The notes under the pieces: model-generated | Seen by the model: the letters and a program-made list of their open reading frames with translations, nothing else | The model's database searches: none | Told to the model about the DNA's origin: nothing | Source of the DNA: Massilia litorea | GTDB lineage: Bacteria; Pseudomonadota; Gammaproteobacteria; Burkholderiales; Burkholderiaceae_D | DNA: 64,000 nt | Assembly (NCBI RefSeq): GCF_015101885.1 | Contig: NZ_CP062941.1 | Location: 4,774,001-4,838,000 of the forward strand | Direction: 5' to 3' | Shown here: positions 19,484 through 27,960 of the stretch, in pieces | How positions within the stretch are numbered: the stretch's first letter is position 1 | How the letters are laid out: the number at the start of each line of letters is the position of its first letter | Made by a program: the position numbers and the translations under genes

Positions 19484-19650
19484 GCGCACCGTAGGGTGGG
19501 CTCTTGAGCCCACGCGTTCCGTGCAGACGAATACCCATAGCTCGTGGATACTCGCCGCGGCATTTGTGCACCCATTTGTGGCCTCGCAGATACGTTATAC
19601 CAATGCATGAGCACGAACGCGTGGACTCAGGAGTCCACCCTACGGTGCGC
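19484..19650. repeat. Paired palindromic repeat (BIME/MITE-like), copy 1
   Basis: Two 36-bp arms in inverted orientation (19484-19519 and 19615-19650) match at 33 of 36 positions. Each begins GCGCACCGTAGGGTGG and is itself a palindrome around GTGGGCTCTTGAGCCCAC or its variant. About 95 bp of unrelated sequence lies between. This is the organisation of paired REP sequences. No transposase is nearby. It fills most of the gap between the transglycosylase and nusB. Confidence 0.75.
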
Positions 19651-19696
19651 TGCTGTCAACAAAGAGCGAATACGACATCGCCTTTTCGGAGCCCAC

Positions 19697-19733
19697 AAAA
19701 AAGCCACCGCGCCTTTCGGCAACGGTGGCTTTT
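19697..19733 (-). terminator. Intrinsic terminator for the ribBX-ribH-nusB operon
   Basis: On the minus strand GCCACCG ... CGGTGGC is followed by TTTTTT (stem arms 19703-19709 and 19723-19729). It lies 31 bp after the nusB stop. A short T-run on the other side makes it possibly bidirectional. Confidence 0.8.
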
Positions 19734-19763
19734 CGCCAGCCCTACTATATATACAGAGGGAAA

Positions 19764-20234
19764 TTAACGCCGCGCGTCGGCGCCGACTTCTTCCGGACGC
19801 AGTTTCGAGGCCAGTTTATCGAGCACGCCGTTGACGTACTTGTGGCCGTCGATGCCGCCGAAGGACTTGGTCAGCTCGACCGCTTCGTTAATCACGACGC
19901 GGTATGGGATTTCCGGGTGGTTCTTCAGTTCGAAGGCGCCCAGCAGCAGGACGCCGTGCTCGATCGGCGACAGTTCGCTGACCGCGCGGTCGATCAGCGG
20001 AGCGATCGTTTCGCGCAGCTCGACCGAGGTCGTGATCGTGCCGTTGAGCAGCGACGAAAAATACTCGCCGTCGGCCTTGTCGAAGCCGTGGGCGGCGCGG
20101 ATGTTGTTGGCCACCTGGGTCGATGGCTCGTTATTCAGCAGCCATTGATACAGGCCCTGGAGCGCGAACTCGCGCGCGCGGTGGCGCGGGGTGCGGTTCT
20201 TGCTCGGGTTGGCGTGGGTGGTCTTGTCGGTCAT
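19764..20234 (-). CDS. nusB: Transcription antitermination factor NusB
   Basis: A 156-residue all-helical RNA-binding protein of normal length. It contains RHRAREFALQGLYQWL near the N-terminus and the conserved ELSPIEHGVLLLGAFEL and YRVVINEAVELTKSFGG segments. NusB with NusE binds boxA RNA for rRNA antitermination. AAGGA lies 6 nt before the ATG. It follows ribH by 13 bp, the common ribH-nusB arrangement. Confidence 0.97.
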   Translation of the reverse strand: MTDKTTHANPSKNRTPRHRAREFALQGLYQWLLNNEPSTQVANNIRAAHGFDKADGEYFSSLLNGTITTSVELRETIAPLIDRAVSELSPIEHGVLLLGAFELKNHPEIPYRVVINEAVELTKSFGGIDGHKYVNGVLDKLASKLRPEEVGADARR

Positions 20235-20247
20235 GTTCGTCCTTCGA

Positions 20248-20733
20248 TTACTCTTCTTCTTCCTCGGGGTGCAGCTCTTCCAGCGCCAGCAGCAGGTTGG
20301 CCATCTCGACCGCAACCTTGGCCGCATCGGCGCCCTTTTCCGCCATGCGCACTTCGGCCTGCTCGTCGGTCTCGGTGGTCAGCACGGCGTTGGCGATCGG
20401 GATGCCGTAGTCCAGGCCGATGCGGGTGATGCCGGCGCCCGACTCGTTCGAGACCAGCTCGAAGTGGTAGGTTTCGCCGCGGATGACGGCGCCGAGCGCG
20501 ATCAGGGCGTCGAACTGCTGGGTTTCGGCCATCTTCTGCAGGGCCAGCGGGATTTCCAGCGCGCCCGGCACGGTCACGTGCAGGATGTCCTCGTCGGCCA
20601 CGCCCAGGTGCTTCAGTTCGGCCAGGCAGGACGACAGCAGGCCATGCCCGACGTCGGCATTGAAGCGCGCCTGCACGATCCCGATGCGCAGGTCCTCGCC
20701 TGTCATGTTGCTCTCATAAGTTCCTACCGTCAT
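20248..20733 (-). CDS. ribH: 6,7-dimethyl-8-ribityllumazine synthase
   Basis: A 161-residue lumazine synthase. It joins ribulose-derived DHBP and the ribitylaminouracil intermediate in riboflavin synthesis. Diagnostic stretches are GIVQARFN, the [11 protein letters not shown] loop, [14 protein letters not shown] with the catalytic His, and [12 protein letters not shown]. The C-terminus is a run of acidic residues. An internal ATG (MTGEDLRIG) nine codons later is an alternative start. It sits between ribBX and nusB. Confidence 0.97.
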   Translation of the reverse strand: MTVGTYESNMTGEDLRIGIVQARFNADVGHGLLSSCLAELKHLGVADEDILHVTVPGALEIPLALQKMAETQQFDALIALGAVIRGETYHFELVSNESGAGITRIGLDYGIPIANAVLTTETDEQAEVRMAEKGADAAKVAVEMANLLLALEELHPEEEEE

Positions 20734-20783
20734 GGCTGCCCTCTTCTTAGTGTGTTCGTATTAATAGTGTGTATGGTACCGCG

Positions 20784-21896
20784 TCAGGCCGATGGACTGG
20801 CGATGTAACCGGTGACCTCGAGATCGAAACCGGTCATCGACGGCATCTTGCGCGGATTGGCCAGCAGCTTCATCTTGCCGACGCCGAGGTCCTTTAGGAT
20901 CTGCGCGCCGATGCCGTAGGTGCGCAGATCCATCGTCGCCGCACGGCCGGTCGGACGCGCGCCCGGCGCATCGAGCGACGTGAATTGTGCGAACAGCTGC
21001 TCGGCCGTCTCGCCGCAGTTCAGCAGCACGACGACGCCCGATTCGCTCTTCTTGATCGCTTCCATCGCCGAGGCCATGGTCCAGGAGTGGGTCGTGGCGC
21101 GGTGTTCCAGCACGTCGAGGATCGAGACCGGCTGGTGCACGCGCACCAGGGCCTCGTTGTCGCGCCCGATCTCGCCGTGCACCATCGCCAGGTGGGCGCA
21201 GCCGCTCGGCTTGTCGCGGTAGGCGACCAGCTTGAATTCGCCTTGGGCCGTGTTCAGGGTGCGCTCGGCAACGCGCTCGACCAGGCTCTCGTTTTCGCTG
21301 CGGTAGTGGATCAGGTCGGCGATGGTGCCGATTTTCAGGTTGTGTTCTTTCGCGAACTCGATCAGGTCCGGCAGGCGCGCCATGGTGCCGTCTTCCTTGA
21401 TGATCTCGCAGATCACCGAGGCCGGGGTCAGGCCGCCCATTTCGGTCAGGTCGCAGCCGGCTTCGGTGTGGCCAGCGCGCATCAGGACGCCACCCTTCAC
21501 CGCGCGCAGCGGGAAGATATGGCCCGGCTGGACCAGGTCGTCCGGTTTGGCGCCTTTCGACACCGCCACCTGGATGGTGCGCGCCCGGTCAGCCGCCGAG
21601 ATGCCGGTGGTCACGCCCTCGGCCGCTTCGATCGAGACCGTGAAATTGGTGCCGAAGGAAGTGCCGTTGCGGGTCGTCATCATCGGCAGTGCCAGCTTGT
21701 CGCAGATTTCTTCGGACAGGGTCAGGCAAACCAGGCCGCGCGCGTGGCGGATCATGAAATTGATCGCCTCCGGGGTGACGAAGTCCGCCGCCAGGACCAG
21801 GTCACCCTCGTTCTCGCGGTCTTCTTCATCGACCAAAATGACCATGCGGCCGGCGCGAAGTTCGGCAACGATTTCCTGGGTGCTGGAGATAGACAT
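20784..21896 (-). CDS. ribB: RibBX: DHBP synthase fused to a degenerate GTP cyclohydrolase II-like domain
   Basis: A 370-residue two-domain protein. The N-terminal half is a complete 3,4-dihydroxy-2-butanone-4-phosphate synthase (DEEDRENEGDLV, RAGHTEAGCDL). The C-terminal half aligns with RibA (RVHQPVSILDVLEH) but lacks the three zinc-binding Cys and the EGRGIGL loop of real GTP cyclohydrolase II. It is therefore of the RibBX type, and a separate RibA must exist outside this window. AAGGA 7 nt upstream supports ATG 21896. First gene of ribBX-ribH-nusB. No FMN riboswitch was found in front of it. Confidence 0.9.
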   Translation of the reverse strand: MSISSTQEIVAELRAGRMVILVDEEDRENEGDLVLAADFVTPEAINFMIRHARGLVCLTLSEEICDKLALPMMTTRNGTSFGTNFTVSIEAAEGVTTGISAADRARTIQVAVSKGAKPDDLVQPGHIFPLRAVKGGVLMRAGHTEAGCDLTEMGGLTPASVICEIIKEDGTMARLPDLIEFAKEHNLKIGTIADLIHYRSENESLVERVAERTLNTAQGEFKLVAYRDKPSGCAHLAMVHGEIGRDNEALVRVHQPVSILDVLEHRATTHSWTMASAMEAIKKSESGVVVLLNCGETAEQLFAQFTSLDAPGARPTGRAATMDLRTYGIGAQILKDLGVGKMKLLANPRKMPSMTGFDLEVTGYIASPSA

Positions 21897-22248
21897 TCGA
21901 AATTCCTTGAAACGATGACGCATCGTGCGCAATCCGCTATTTTAAAGGATTTACCGCGTTTCAACCGAGTCGATGCAGGGAACTCGGCAGAAGAAATAGA
22001 AACGGGAAGCAATATACGGAATATATCGATCGTTGCACCACTGCAACAAAGTGCCTTTGTTTAAAATAAATTGTTAAATATTATGTTTTAATAAGCAACT
22101 TTGTGGTGTTTGCGACATCCAGAAGAATATGATTCATCACAGTCAGATCTAAAGCGTCCGCGTGCTGCCGCCGGCGCATTCATGGAGTTGTCATGTTGGT
22201 TCCGATTTTTACCCGCCAGTGCACCGCCGCAGCCCGGGAGACGCACTG
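21897..22248. other. AT-rich divergent intergenic region
   Basis: This 352-bp gap separates ribBX (minus) from a c-di-GMP gene (plus). About 130 bp (roughly 21990-22120) is strikingly AT-rich for the window and presumably holds the promoters for both genes. I could not fix a convincing -35/-10 pair and saw no RFN element, repeat or gene. Confidence 0.5.
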
Positions 22249-24942
22249 ATGGCCACCATTCTTATCGTCGACGACCGTCCGAGCAACCGGGCCTACCTGA
22301 TGGCCCTGCTCGGTTTCACCGAACACCGGCTGCTGGAAGCCGAAGACGGCGCCGCCGCCCTGCAGCTGGTGCGCGCCGAGCGTCCCGAACTGATCATTAC
22401 CGACATCCTGATGCCGACCATGGACGGCTACGAGTTCGTCCAGCGCCTGCGCGCCGACCGCGCCCTGGCCGCCACCCGCGTCATCTTCTATTCTGCCGTC
22501 TATGCCGAGCGCGAGACGGTGGCGATGGCGCGCAGCTGCGGGGTGCAGACGGTGCTCAGCAAACCGTCCGACCCGCAGGACATCATGGCGGCCGTGAATG
22601 CCGAGCTGGGACTGTCGGCGGCGGCGGCTCGGGACGCACAGGTCCGGGTGCGCAGCGTCTCCGACGCCTTCCTGCCGGCGCCCGTCGCACCAGCAAGCGA
22701 GAGCCGCCTCGGGGCACGCCTCGCCGCGATCGAGGAGATGTGCCTGCACCTGGTCAACGAACGCCAGGTGGAAGGCCTGGTCGACGTTTTCCTGAAGGCC
22801 GCGGCACGCATCCTCGACGCCGACCAGTTGGCGCTGTGCCTGCTCGAAAACGACGAACGTACCGTGAGCCACCTGAATGCGCGCGGTCTCGATCCCAGCC
22901 TGCTGGCGGTGCATGCGACCGGGACCCGCCTGCCCGGCGCCCTGCTGCTGTCGCGCGAGCCGATCCGGCTGGCCGAAGGCGATCCGCTGCTGGGTACCTT
23001 GCCAAGGGGCCTGCCGCGTTGCGCTTCCTTCCTCGGCCTGCCTGTGCGCTGCCTGCGCAACCTGTACGGCTGGCTGTACTTCGTGCGCGCGCCGAGCGCC
23101 ACCCACTTTTCGGCAGAGGATGAGCGCTGGGCCTCGGCCCTCGCCGCGCACCTGGCGGTGGCCTACGAAAACCTGAACCTGTATGGCGTGGTGCAGCGCC
23201 ACGCGGCCCAGCTGCAGCTGGAAGCGACGGCGCGCGCCGAGGCCGATGCCGCGCTGCGCGAGAGCGAGCACCGGCTGGAACTGGCGCGCCAGGTCTTCGA
23301 CAGCACCCAGGAAAGCATCATGATGACCGACGCCTGCGCGAACATCGTCGCGGTCAATCCGGCCTTCGAGCAGATCACGGGATTCCGCGAGGCCGAAGTC
23401 ATTGGCCTGAACCCGCGCGTGCTGCGCTCGGGACGCCACGAAGCACCCTTCTACCGCGCCATGTGGGACAGCCTGGAACAGGACGGCCAGTGGCGCGGCG
23501 AGATCTGGAACCGGCGCAAGAACGGCGAAGTCTATCCGGAGCGCACCAGCATCAGCGCGGTGCGCGACGAAGCCGGCAAGCTGACCGCCTATGTCTCGGT
23601 CTCGACCGACCTGTCGGCGCTGAAGGCCGCCCACAACAAGCTCGACTTCCTGTCGAACCACGATGCCCTGACCCTGCTGCCGAACCGTTCGCTATTCCAC
23701 GACCGGCTGCAGCAGTCGATCGCCGCGGCCCGCCGCGACGGCAGCCAGCTGGCCCTGCTGCTGGTGAACGTCGACCGCCTCTCGCGCATCAACGACAGCC
23801 TCGGGCACGCCGCCGGCGACGCCCTGCTGCGCGAAGTCGCGCGCCGCGCCAGCGCGATCGCCGGCCCCGCCGACACGGTGGCGCGCCTGTCGGGCGACGA
23901 GTTCGTGCTGCTCACCGGCTGCGAGGACACTGAGGACATCATCTTCGCCGCCCAGCGCCTGATCGAAGCCATCGCCCAGCCGTTCTCCGTCGGCGGGCAC
24001 GACGTGGTCGTCACCGGCAGCGTCGGCATCAGCGTCTTTCCGCGCGACGGCAATGCGGCGGGCGACCTGCTGAAGGCCGCCGACGCCGCCCTGGCGCACC
24101 AGAAGGACGCCGGGCGCAACGGCTTCCGCTTCTTCAAGGGCGAGATGAACGACCAGGCGATGCGCTGGCTGGCGCTGGAAACGCGCCTGCGGCGCGCCAT
24201 CGGCCAGGCCGAACTGGCGCTGCACTTCCAGCCGCAGGTGGCGCGCGAGGATGGCCGCGTGCTCGGCATGGAAGCGCTGCTGCGCTGGCACAGCTCGGAA
24301 CTGGGCCGCGTCTCGCCGGCCGATTTCATCCCGCTGGCCGAGGACACCGGCCTGATCCTGCCGATCGGCGACTGGGTGATCCGCCAGGCCTGCCAGCAGA
24401 ACAAGGCCTGGCAGGACGCCGGGCTGCCGCGGGTGCCGGTGGCGGTGAACGTCTCGGCGCACCAGTTCAAGGCGGGCACAGTGCCGCAGGTGGTGCGCGC
24501 GGCGCTGTCCGAATCCGGCCTGGAAGCGCGCTATCTCGAGATCGAGCTGACCGAAAGCGTCATGATGGGCGATACCACGGCCGCCGAAGCCCAGCTGGCC
24601 GAGCTGCGCGCGATGGGCGTGTCGCTCTCGCTCGACGACTTCGGCACCGGCTACTCCTCGCTCGGCTACCTGTCGCGCTTCTCGCTCGACAAGCTCAAGA
24701 TCGACCAGGCGTTCGTGCGCAACATCACCACCGATCCGCGCAGCGCGGCGATCGCCCAGGCCACGATCGCGCTGGCCGAAGGCTTGTCCTTGCGGGTGGT
24801 GGCCGAGGGCGTCGAGACCCTGGCCCAGCGCGATTATCTCGGCAAGATCGGCTGCGAGGTCCTGCAGGGCTACCTGTACAGCCGGCCGGTGCCGGCGCGC
24901 GAGATGGCGCTGCTGCTGCAGAAGGGGCGCGTGACGGTGTGA
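22249..24942 (+). CDS. REC-GAF-PAS-GGDEF-EAL c-di-GMP protein
   Basis: An 897-residue cytoplasmic protein. The N-terminal receiver is intact (VDDR, ITDILMP with Asp about 52, SKP). A GAF-like domain follows at about 170-310, then a PAS domain at about 350-470 (TDACANIVAVNPAFEQITG). The GGDEF domain has SGDEF at about 548-552, and the EAL domain has E-A-L at about 675-677 with DDFGTGYSS. The phosphodiesterase site looks complete; the cyclase signature is altered at its first residue and may still work or only bind GTP. The ATG follows GGGAG. No cognate kinase is adjacent, so it is an orphan response regulator here. Confidence 0.9.
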   Translation: MATILIVDDRPSNRAYLMALLGFTEHRLLEAEDGAAALQLVRAERPELIITDILMPTMDGYEFVQRLRADRALAATRVIFYSAVYAERETVAMARSCGVQTVLSKPSDPQDIMAAVNAELGLSAAAARDAQVRVRSVSDAFLPAPVAPASESRLGARLAAIEEMCLHLVNERQVEGLVDVFLKAAARILDADQLALCLLENDERTVSHLNARGLDPSLLAVHATGTRLPGALLLSREPIRLAEGDPLLGTLPRGLPRCASFLGLPVRCLRNLYGWLYFVRAPSATHFSAEDERWASALAAHLAVAYENLNLYGVVQRHAAQLQLEATARAEADAALRESEHRLELARQVFDSTQESIMMTDACANIVAVNPAFEQITGFREAEVIGLNPRVLRSGRHEAPFYRAMWDSLEQDGQWRGEIWNRRKNGEVYPERTSISAVRDEAGKLTAYVSVSTDLSALKAAHNKLDFLSNHDALTLLPNRSLFHDRLQQSIAAARRDGSQLALLLVNVDRLSRINDSLGHAAGDALLREVARRASAIAGPADTVARLSGDEFVLLTGCEDTEDIIFAAQRLIEAIAQPFSVGGHDVVVTGSVGISVFPRDGNAAGDLLKAADAALAHQKDAGRNGFRFFKGEMNDQAMRWLALETRLRRAIGQAELALHFQPQVAREDGRVLGMEALLRWHSSELGRVSPADFIPLAEDTGLILPIGDWVIRQACQQNKAWQDAGLPRVPVAVNVSAHQFKAGTVPQVVRAALSESGLEARYLEIELTESVMMGDTTAAEAQLAELRAMGVSLSLDDFGTGYSSLGYLSRFSLDKLKIDQAFVRNITTDPRSAAIAQATIALAEGLSLRVVAEGVETLAQRDYLGKIGCEVLQGYLYSRPVPAREMALLLQKGRVTV

Positions 24943-24999
24943 ACAAAGACGCGAGCGGCCAGTACAATGGCGGCTCGACGCCTTACAACGGAAGCCCCG

Positions 25000-27843
25000 A
25001 TGTTCAGCCAATTCCTTCGCCACGCCTGTCTCGCCTGCACCCTCCTCCTCCTTCCCTTCGGCGCCGGCGCCGCCCTGAAACTCGATGCGCCGATTCCGGT
25101 CGGCCCGCAGGTCAAGGTCGGCAAGCTCCCGAATGGCCTGACTTACTACATCCAGAAAAACGCCCGCCCCGAGCGCAAGCTCGACCTGCGCCTGGTCGTG
25201 AAGGCCGGCTCGATCCTCGAGGACGAGGACCAGCAGGGCCTGGCGCACTTCGTGGAGCACATGGCCTTCAACGGTTCGACCAACTTTAAAAAACACGAGC
25301 TGGTCGACTACCTGCAATCGATTGGCGTCAAGTTCGGCGCCGACCTGAACGCCTACACCTCCTTCGACGAAACCGTCTACATCCTGCCGATCCCGCTGGA
25401 CCGCCCGGAAAACATCGGCAAGGCGTTCCAGGTGCTGGAAGACTGGGCGCACGGTCTCTCTTTCGACGAGGACGTCATCGACAAGGAGCGCGGCATCGTG
25501 CTCGAGGAACTGCGGCTCGGCAAAGGCGCGGGCGACCGCATCGGCAAGCAGATCTGGCCGAAGATCTACAACGGCTCCCGCTACGCCGAACGCCTGCCGA
25601 TCGGGAAGGAAGAGGTGCTGCGCAACTTCAAGCCCGAGACCCTGAAACGCTTCTACCGCGACTGGTACCGGCCCGACCTGATGGCGGTGGTGGCGGTCGG
25701 CGACATCGACCCCAAGGCCATCGAAAAACTGATCAAGGCGCACTTCTCGAAGCTGTCCAATCCGAAGCCGGCGCGCCCCCGCGTGTATGCGGAGATCCCG
25801 CGCCGCGAGGAGACCGAAGCGGTGGTCGTCACGGACAAGGAAGCCGGCGGCAACAGCATCCTGGTGCGCTACCCGGTGCAGCCGGTACGCGAGCCCGACA
25901 CCGTGCGCGGCTACCGCGAGCAGCTGGTCGAGGGCCTGTTCACCGGCATGCTCGGCGCGCGCCTGCAGGAACTCTCGCAGCTGGCCGAACCGCCTTTCCT
26001 GCGCGGCGGCAGCGCCCTGGGCAAACTCACGCCCTTCTATAAATCATTCAATACCAGCGCCGTCATCGGCCCGGGCGGGGCGCCGAAGGCGATCGACGCC
26101 CTGGTGCGCGAGAACGAGCGGGCGCGCCGCTACGGCTTCGGCCAGGCCGAACTCGATCGCGCCCGCAAGAACATGCTGCGCAGCTTCGAGCAGCTGTACA
26201 ACGAACGCGAGAAAACCGACTCCGGCGCCTACGTGGCCGAGTACCTGCGCAACTTCCTGCAGCAGGAACCGATCCCCGGCATCGCCGCCGAATACCGCTA
26301 CGCCACCGAAATGCTGCCAGCCGTGACGCTCGACGAAATGAACGCCTACGCGCGGCGCACGATCCCGGCCAATTCCGGCAAGCTGGTGATCTATACCGGC
26401 ATCGAGCGTGCCGACAGTCCGCCGCCGCAGGGCGCGGCGCTGCTGGCCGCGCTCGCCGCGGCCGAGCGGGCCGAAGTCGCGCCGCACGAGGAAAAGGTAT
26501 TGGGCAGCCAGCTGATGGCGCAGCCGCCGAAGGCCGGCAGCATCGTGGAAGAGCGTGAAGACAAGGCGCTCGGCCTGACCTATCTGACCTTCTCGAACGG
26601 TGTCAAGGCGATCCTGAAGCCGACCGATTTCCGCAACGACCAGGTCATGATGAGCGCGGCCCGCTTCGGCGGCCAGAGCCTGTACGGCGACGCCGACATC
26701 CTCAACGCGCGCTACGCCAATGCCATCGTCGCCAGCATGGGCCTGCAGGACTATTCGCCGCTCGACCTGTCGAAAGTCCTGGCGGGCAAGGCGGCCGCGG
26801 TGACCATGGGCCTGGCCGGCTACAACGAAGTGCTCGGCGCCTCGTCGGGCGCGACCGACATCGAGACCATGTTGCAGCTCCTGTGGTTGCGCTTCGACGC
26901 CGTGCGCCGCGACGAAGACCTGTTCAAGTCCTTCATCGGCAAGCAGGTCGAAGCCGCGCGCAACCGCCTTGGCCAGCCCAGCGCGCGCTTCGGGGACACA
27001 GTGGTCGCCACGCTCTACAACAACCACCCGCGCGCACCGCGCCCGCTGCTTCCCGAGGAATTCGGCCAGATCAGCCTGGACCGCAGCATCGCCATCTACC
27101 GCGAGCGCTTCTCCAGCGCCAAAGACCTGACCTTCGTGATGGTCGGCAGTTTCGACGTCAACAAGGTCAAGCCGCTGCTGGCCACCTGGCTCGGCAGCCT
27201 GCCCACGCCCGCCATCCCGACCGAATGGCGCGACGTCGGCCTGCGTCCGGTGAAGGGCGTGGTCAAGCGCGCGGTCTACAGCGGTACCGAACCGAAGAGC
27301 ACGATCTCGCTGACCTTCACCGGTGAGGCGGCGTTCTCGGAGCTGGAACAGATGCGCCTGCAGGCGCTGGTGGAGGTGCTCAACATCCGCATCATCGAGG
27401 TGCTGCGCGAGCAGCTGTCCCTGATCTACGGCGGCAACGCCGGCGGGCAGCTGGGCCGCATCCCCTACGGCCACTACAGCCTGTCGGTGACGCTGCCGAC
27501 CGGACCCGAGAACGTCGACAAGGTATTGAAGGCGACCTTCGACGAATTCGAACGCCTCAAGCGCGAAGGCCCGCTTGCTGGCGACCTCGCCAAGGTCAAG
27601 CAGAACTGGATCCAGAACCACCGCAAGGCCCTGCGCGAAAACGGCTACTGGCTGGGCCGCATCCAGTCGGCGCTGCTCGACGGGACCGATCCGAAGGCGA
27701 TCCTGACGCACGAGGAGCGGGTGAATGCGCTCACGGCGGGCGAAGTGCAGGAAGCGGCGCGGCGTTACCTGAACACGGAGAATTACGTGCAGGTGGTGCT
27801 GTATCCGGAGAAGAAGGCGGAGGCGGTGCAGGCCGCGAATTGA
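25000..27843 (+). CDS. M16 family zinc metallopeptidase, periplasmic/exported
   Basis: A 947-residue two-half M16 (insulinase/pitrilysin) protease with a Sec signal peptide (CLACTLLLLPFGAGAA). The active-site motif HFVEH is at about 83-87, with the downstream Glu in KERGIVLEE near 163-170. The second half is the usual inactive homologous domain. Large exported M16 proteins of this type occur in many proteobacteria, with unknown natural substrates. ATG 25000 puts the signal peptide at the N-terminus. The gene is followed at once by a paired palindromic repeat. Confidence 0.92.
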   Translation: MFSQFLRHACLACTLLLLPFGAGAALKLDAPIPVGPQVKVGKLPNGLTYYIQKNARPERKLDLRLVVKAGSILEDEDQQGLAHFVEHMAFNGSTNFKKHELVDYLQSIGVKFGADLNAYTSFDETVYILPIPLDRPENIGKAFQVLEDWAHGLSFDEDVIDKERGIVLEELRLGKGAGDRIGKQIWPKIYNGSRYAERLPIGKEEVLRNFKPETLKRFYRDWYRPDLMAVVAVGDIDPKAIEKLIKAHFSKLSNPKPARPRVYAEIPRREETEAVVVTDKEAGGNSILVRYPVQPVREPDTVRGYREQLVEGLFTGMLGARLQELSQLAEPPFLRGGSALGKLTPFYKSFNTSAVIGPGGAPKAIDALVRENERARRYGFGQAELDRARKNMLRSFEQLYNEREKTDSGAYVAEYLRNFLQQEPIPGIAAEYRYATEMLPAVTLDEMNAYARRTIPANSGKLVIYTGIERADSPPPQGAALLAALAAAERAEVAPHEEKVLGSQLMAQPPKAGSIVEEREDKALGLTYLTFSNGVKAILKPTDFRNDQVMMSAARFGGQSLYGDADILNARYANAIVASMGLQDYSPLDLSKVLAGKAAAVTMGLAGYNEVLGASSGATDIETMLQLLWLRFDAVRRDEDLFKSFIGKQVEAARNRLGQPSARFGDTVVATLYNNHPRAPRPLLPEEFGQISLDRSIAIYRERFSSAKDLTFVMVGSFDVNKVKPLLATWLGSLPTPAIPTEWRDVGLRPVKGVVKRAVYSGTEPKSTISLTFTGEAAFSELEQMRLQALVEVLNIRIIEVLREQLSLIYGGNAGGQLGRIPYGHYSLSVTLPTGPENVDKVLKATFDEFERLKREGPLAGDLAKVKQNWIQNHRKALRENGYWLGRIQSALLDGTDPKAILTHEERVNALTAGEVQEAARRYLNTENYVQVVLYPEKKAEAVQAAN

Positions 27844-27846
27844 CAC

Positions 27847-27958
27847 GTAGGGTGGGCGGCTTCCCCGCCCACGCGGTGATCGTTGGCAGCAAGATCAACG
27901 CGCACGATAGCGGAGCCGGTAACAATCACCGCGTGGGCGGGAGACCCGCCCACCCTAC
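27847..27958. repeat. Paired palindromic repeat (BIME/MITE-like), copy 2
   Basis: Inverted arms of 38 bp (27847-27884 and 27921-27958), each beginning GTAGGGTGGGCGG and ending in a GCCCACGCGGTGAT-type half, separated by 36 bp. Each arm is itself a palindrome. It fills the whole gap between two convergent peptidase genes and shares the GTAGGGTGG...CCACGCG core with copy 1. Confidence 0.75.
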
Positions 27959-27960
27959 AT

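Noticed and set aside
18139..22154. Shared 13-mer AGTCAGATCTAAA upstream of two genes
   Set aside because: Shared 13-mers are expected by chance dozens of times in a window this size.
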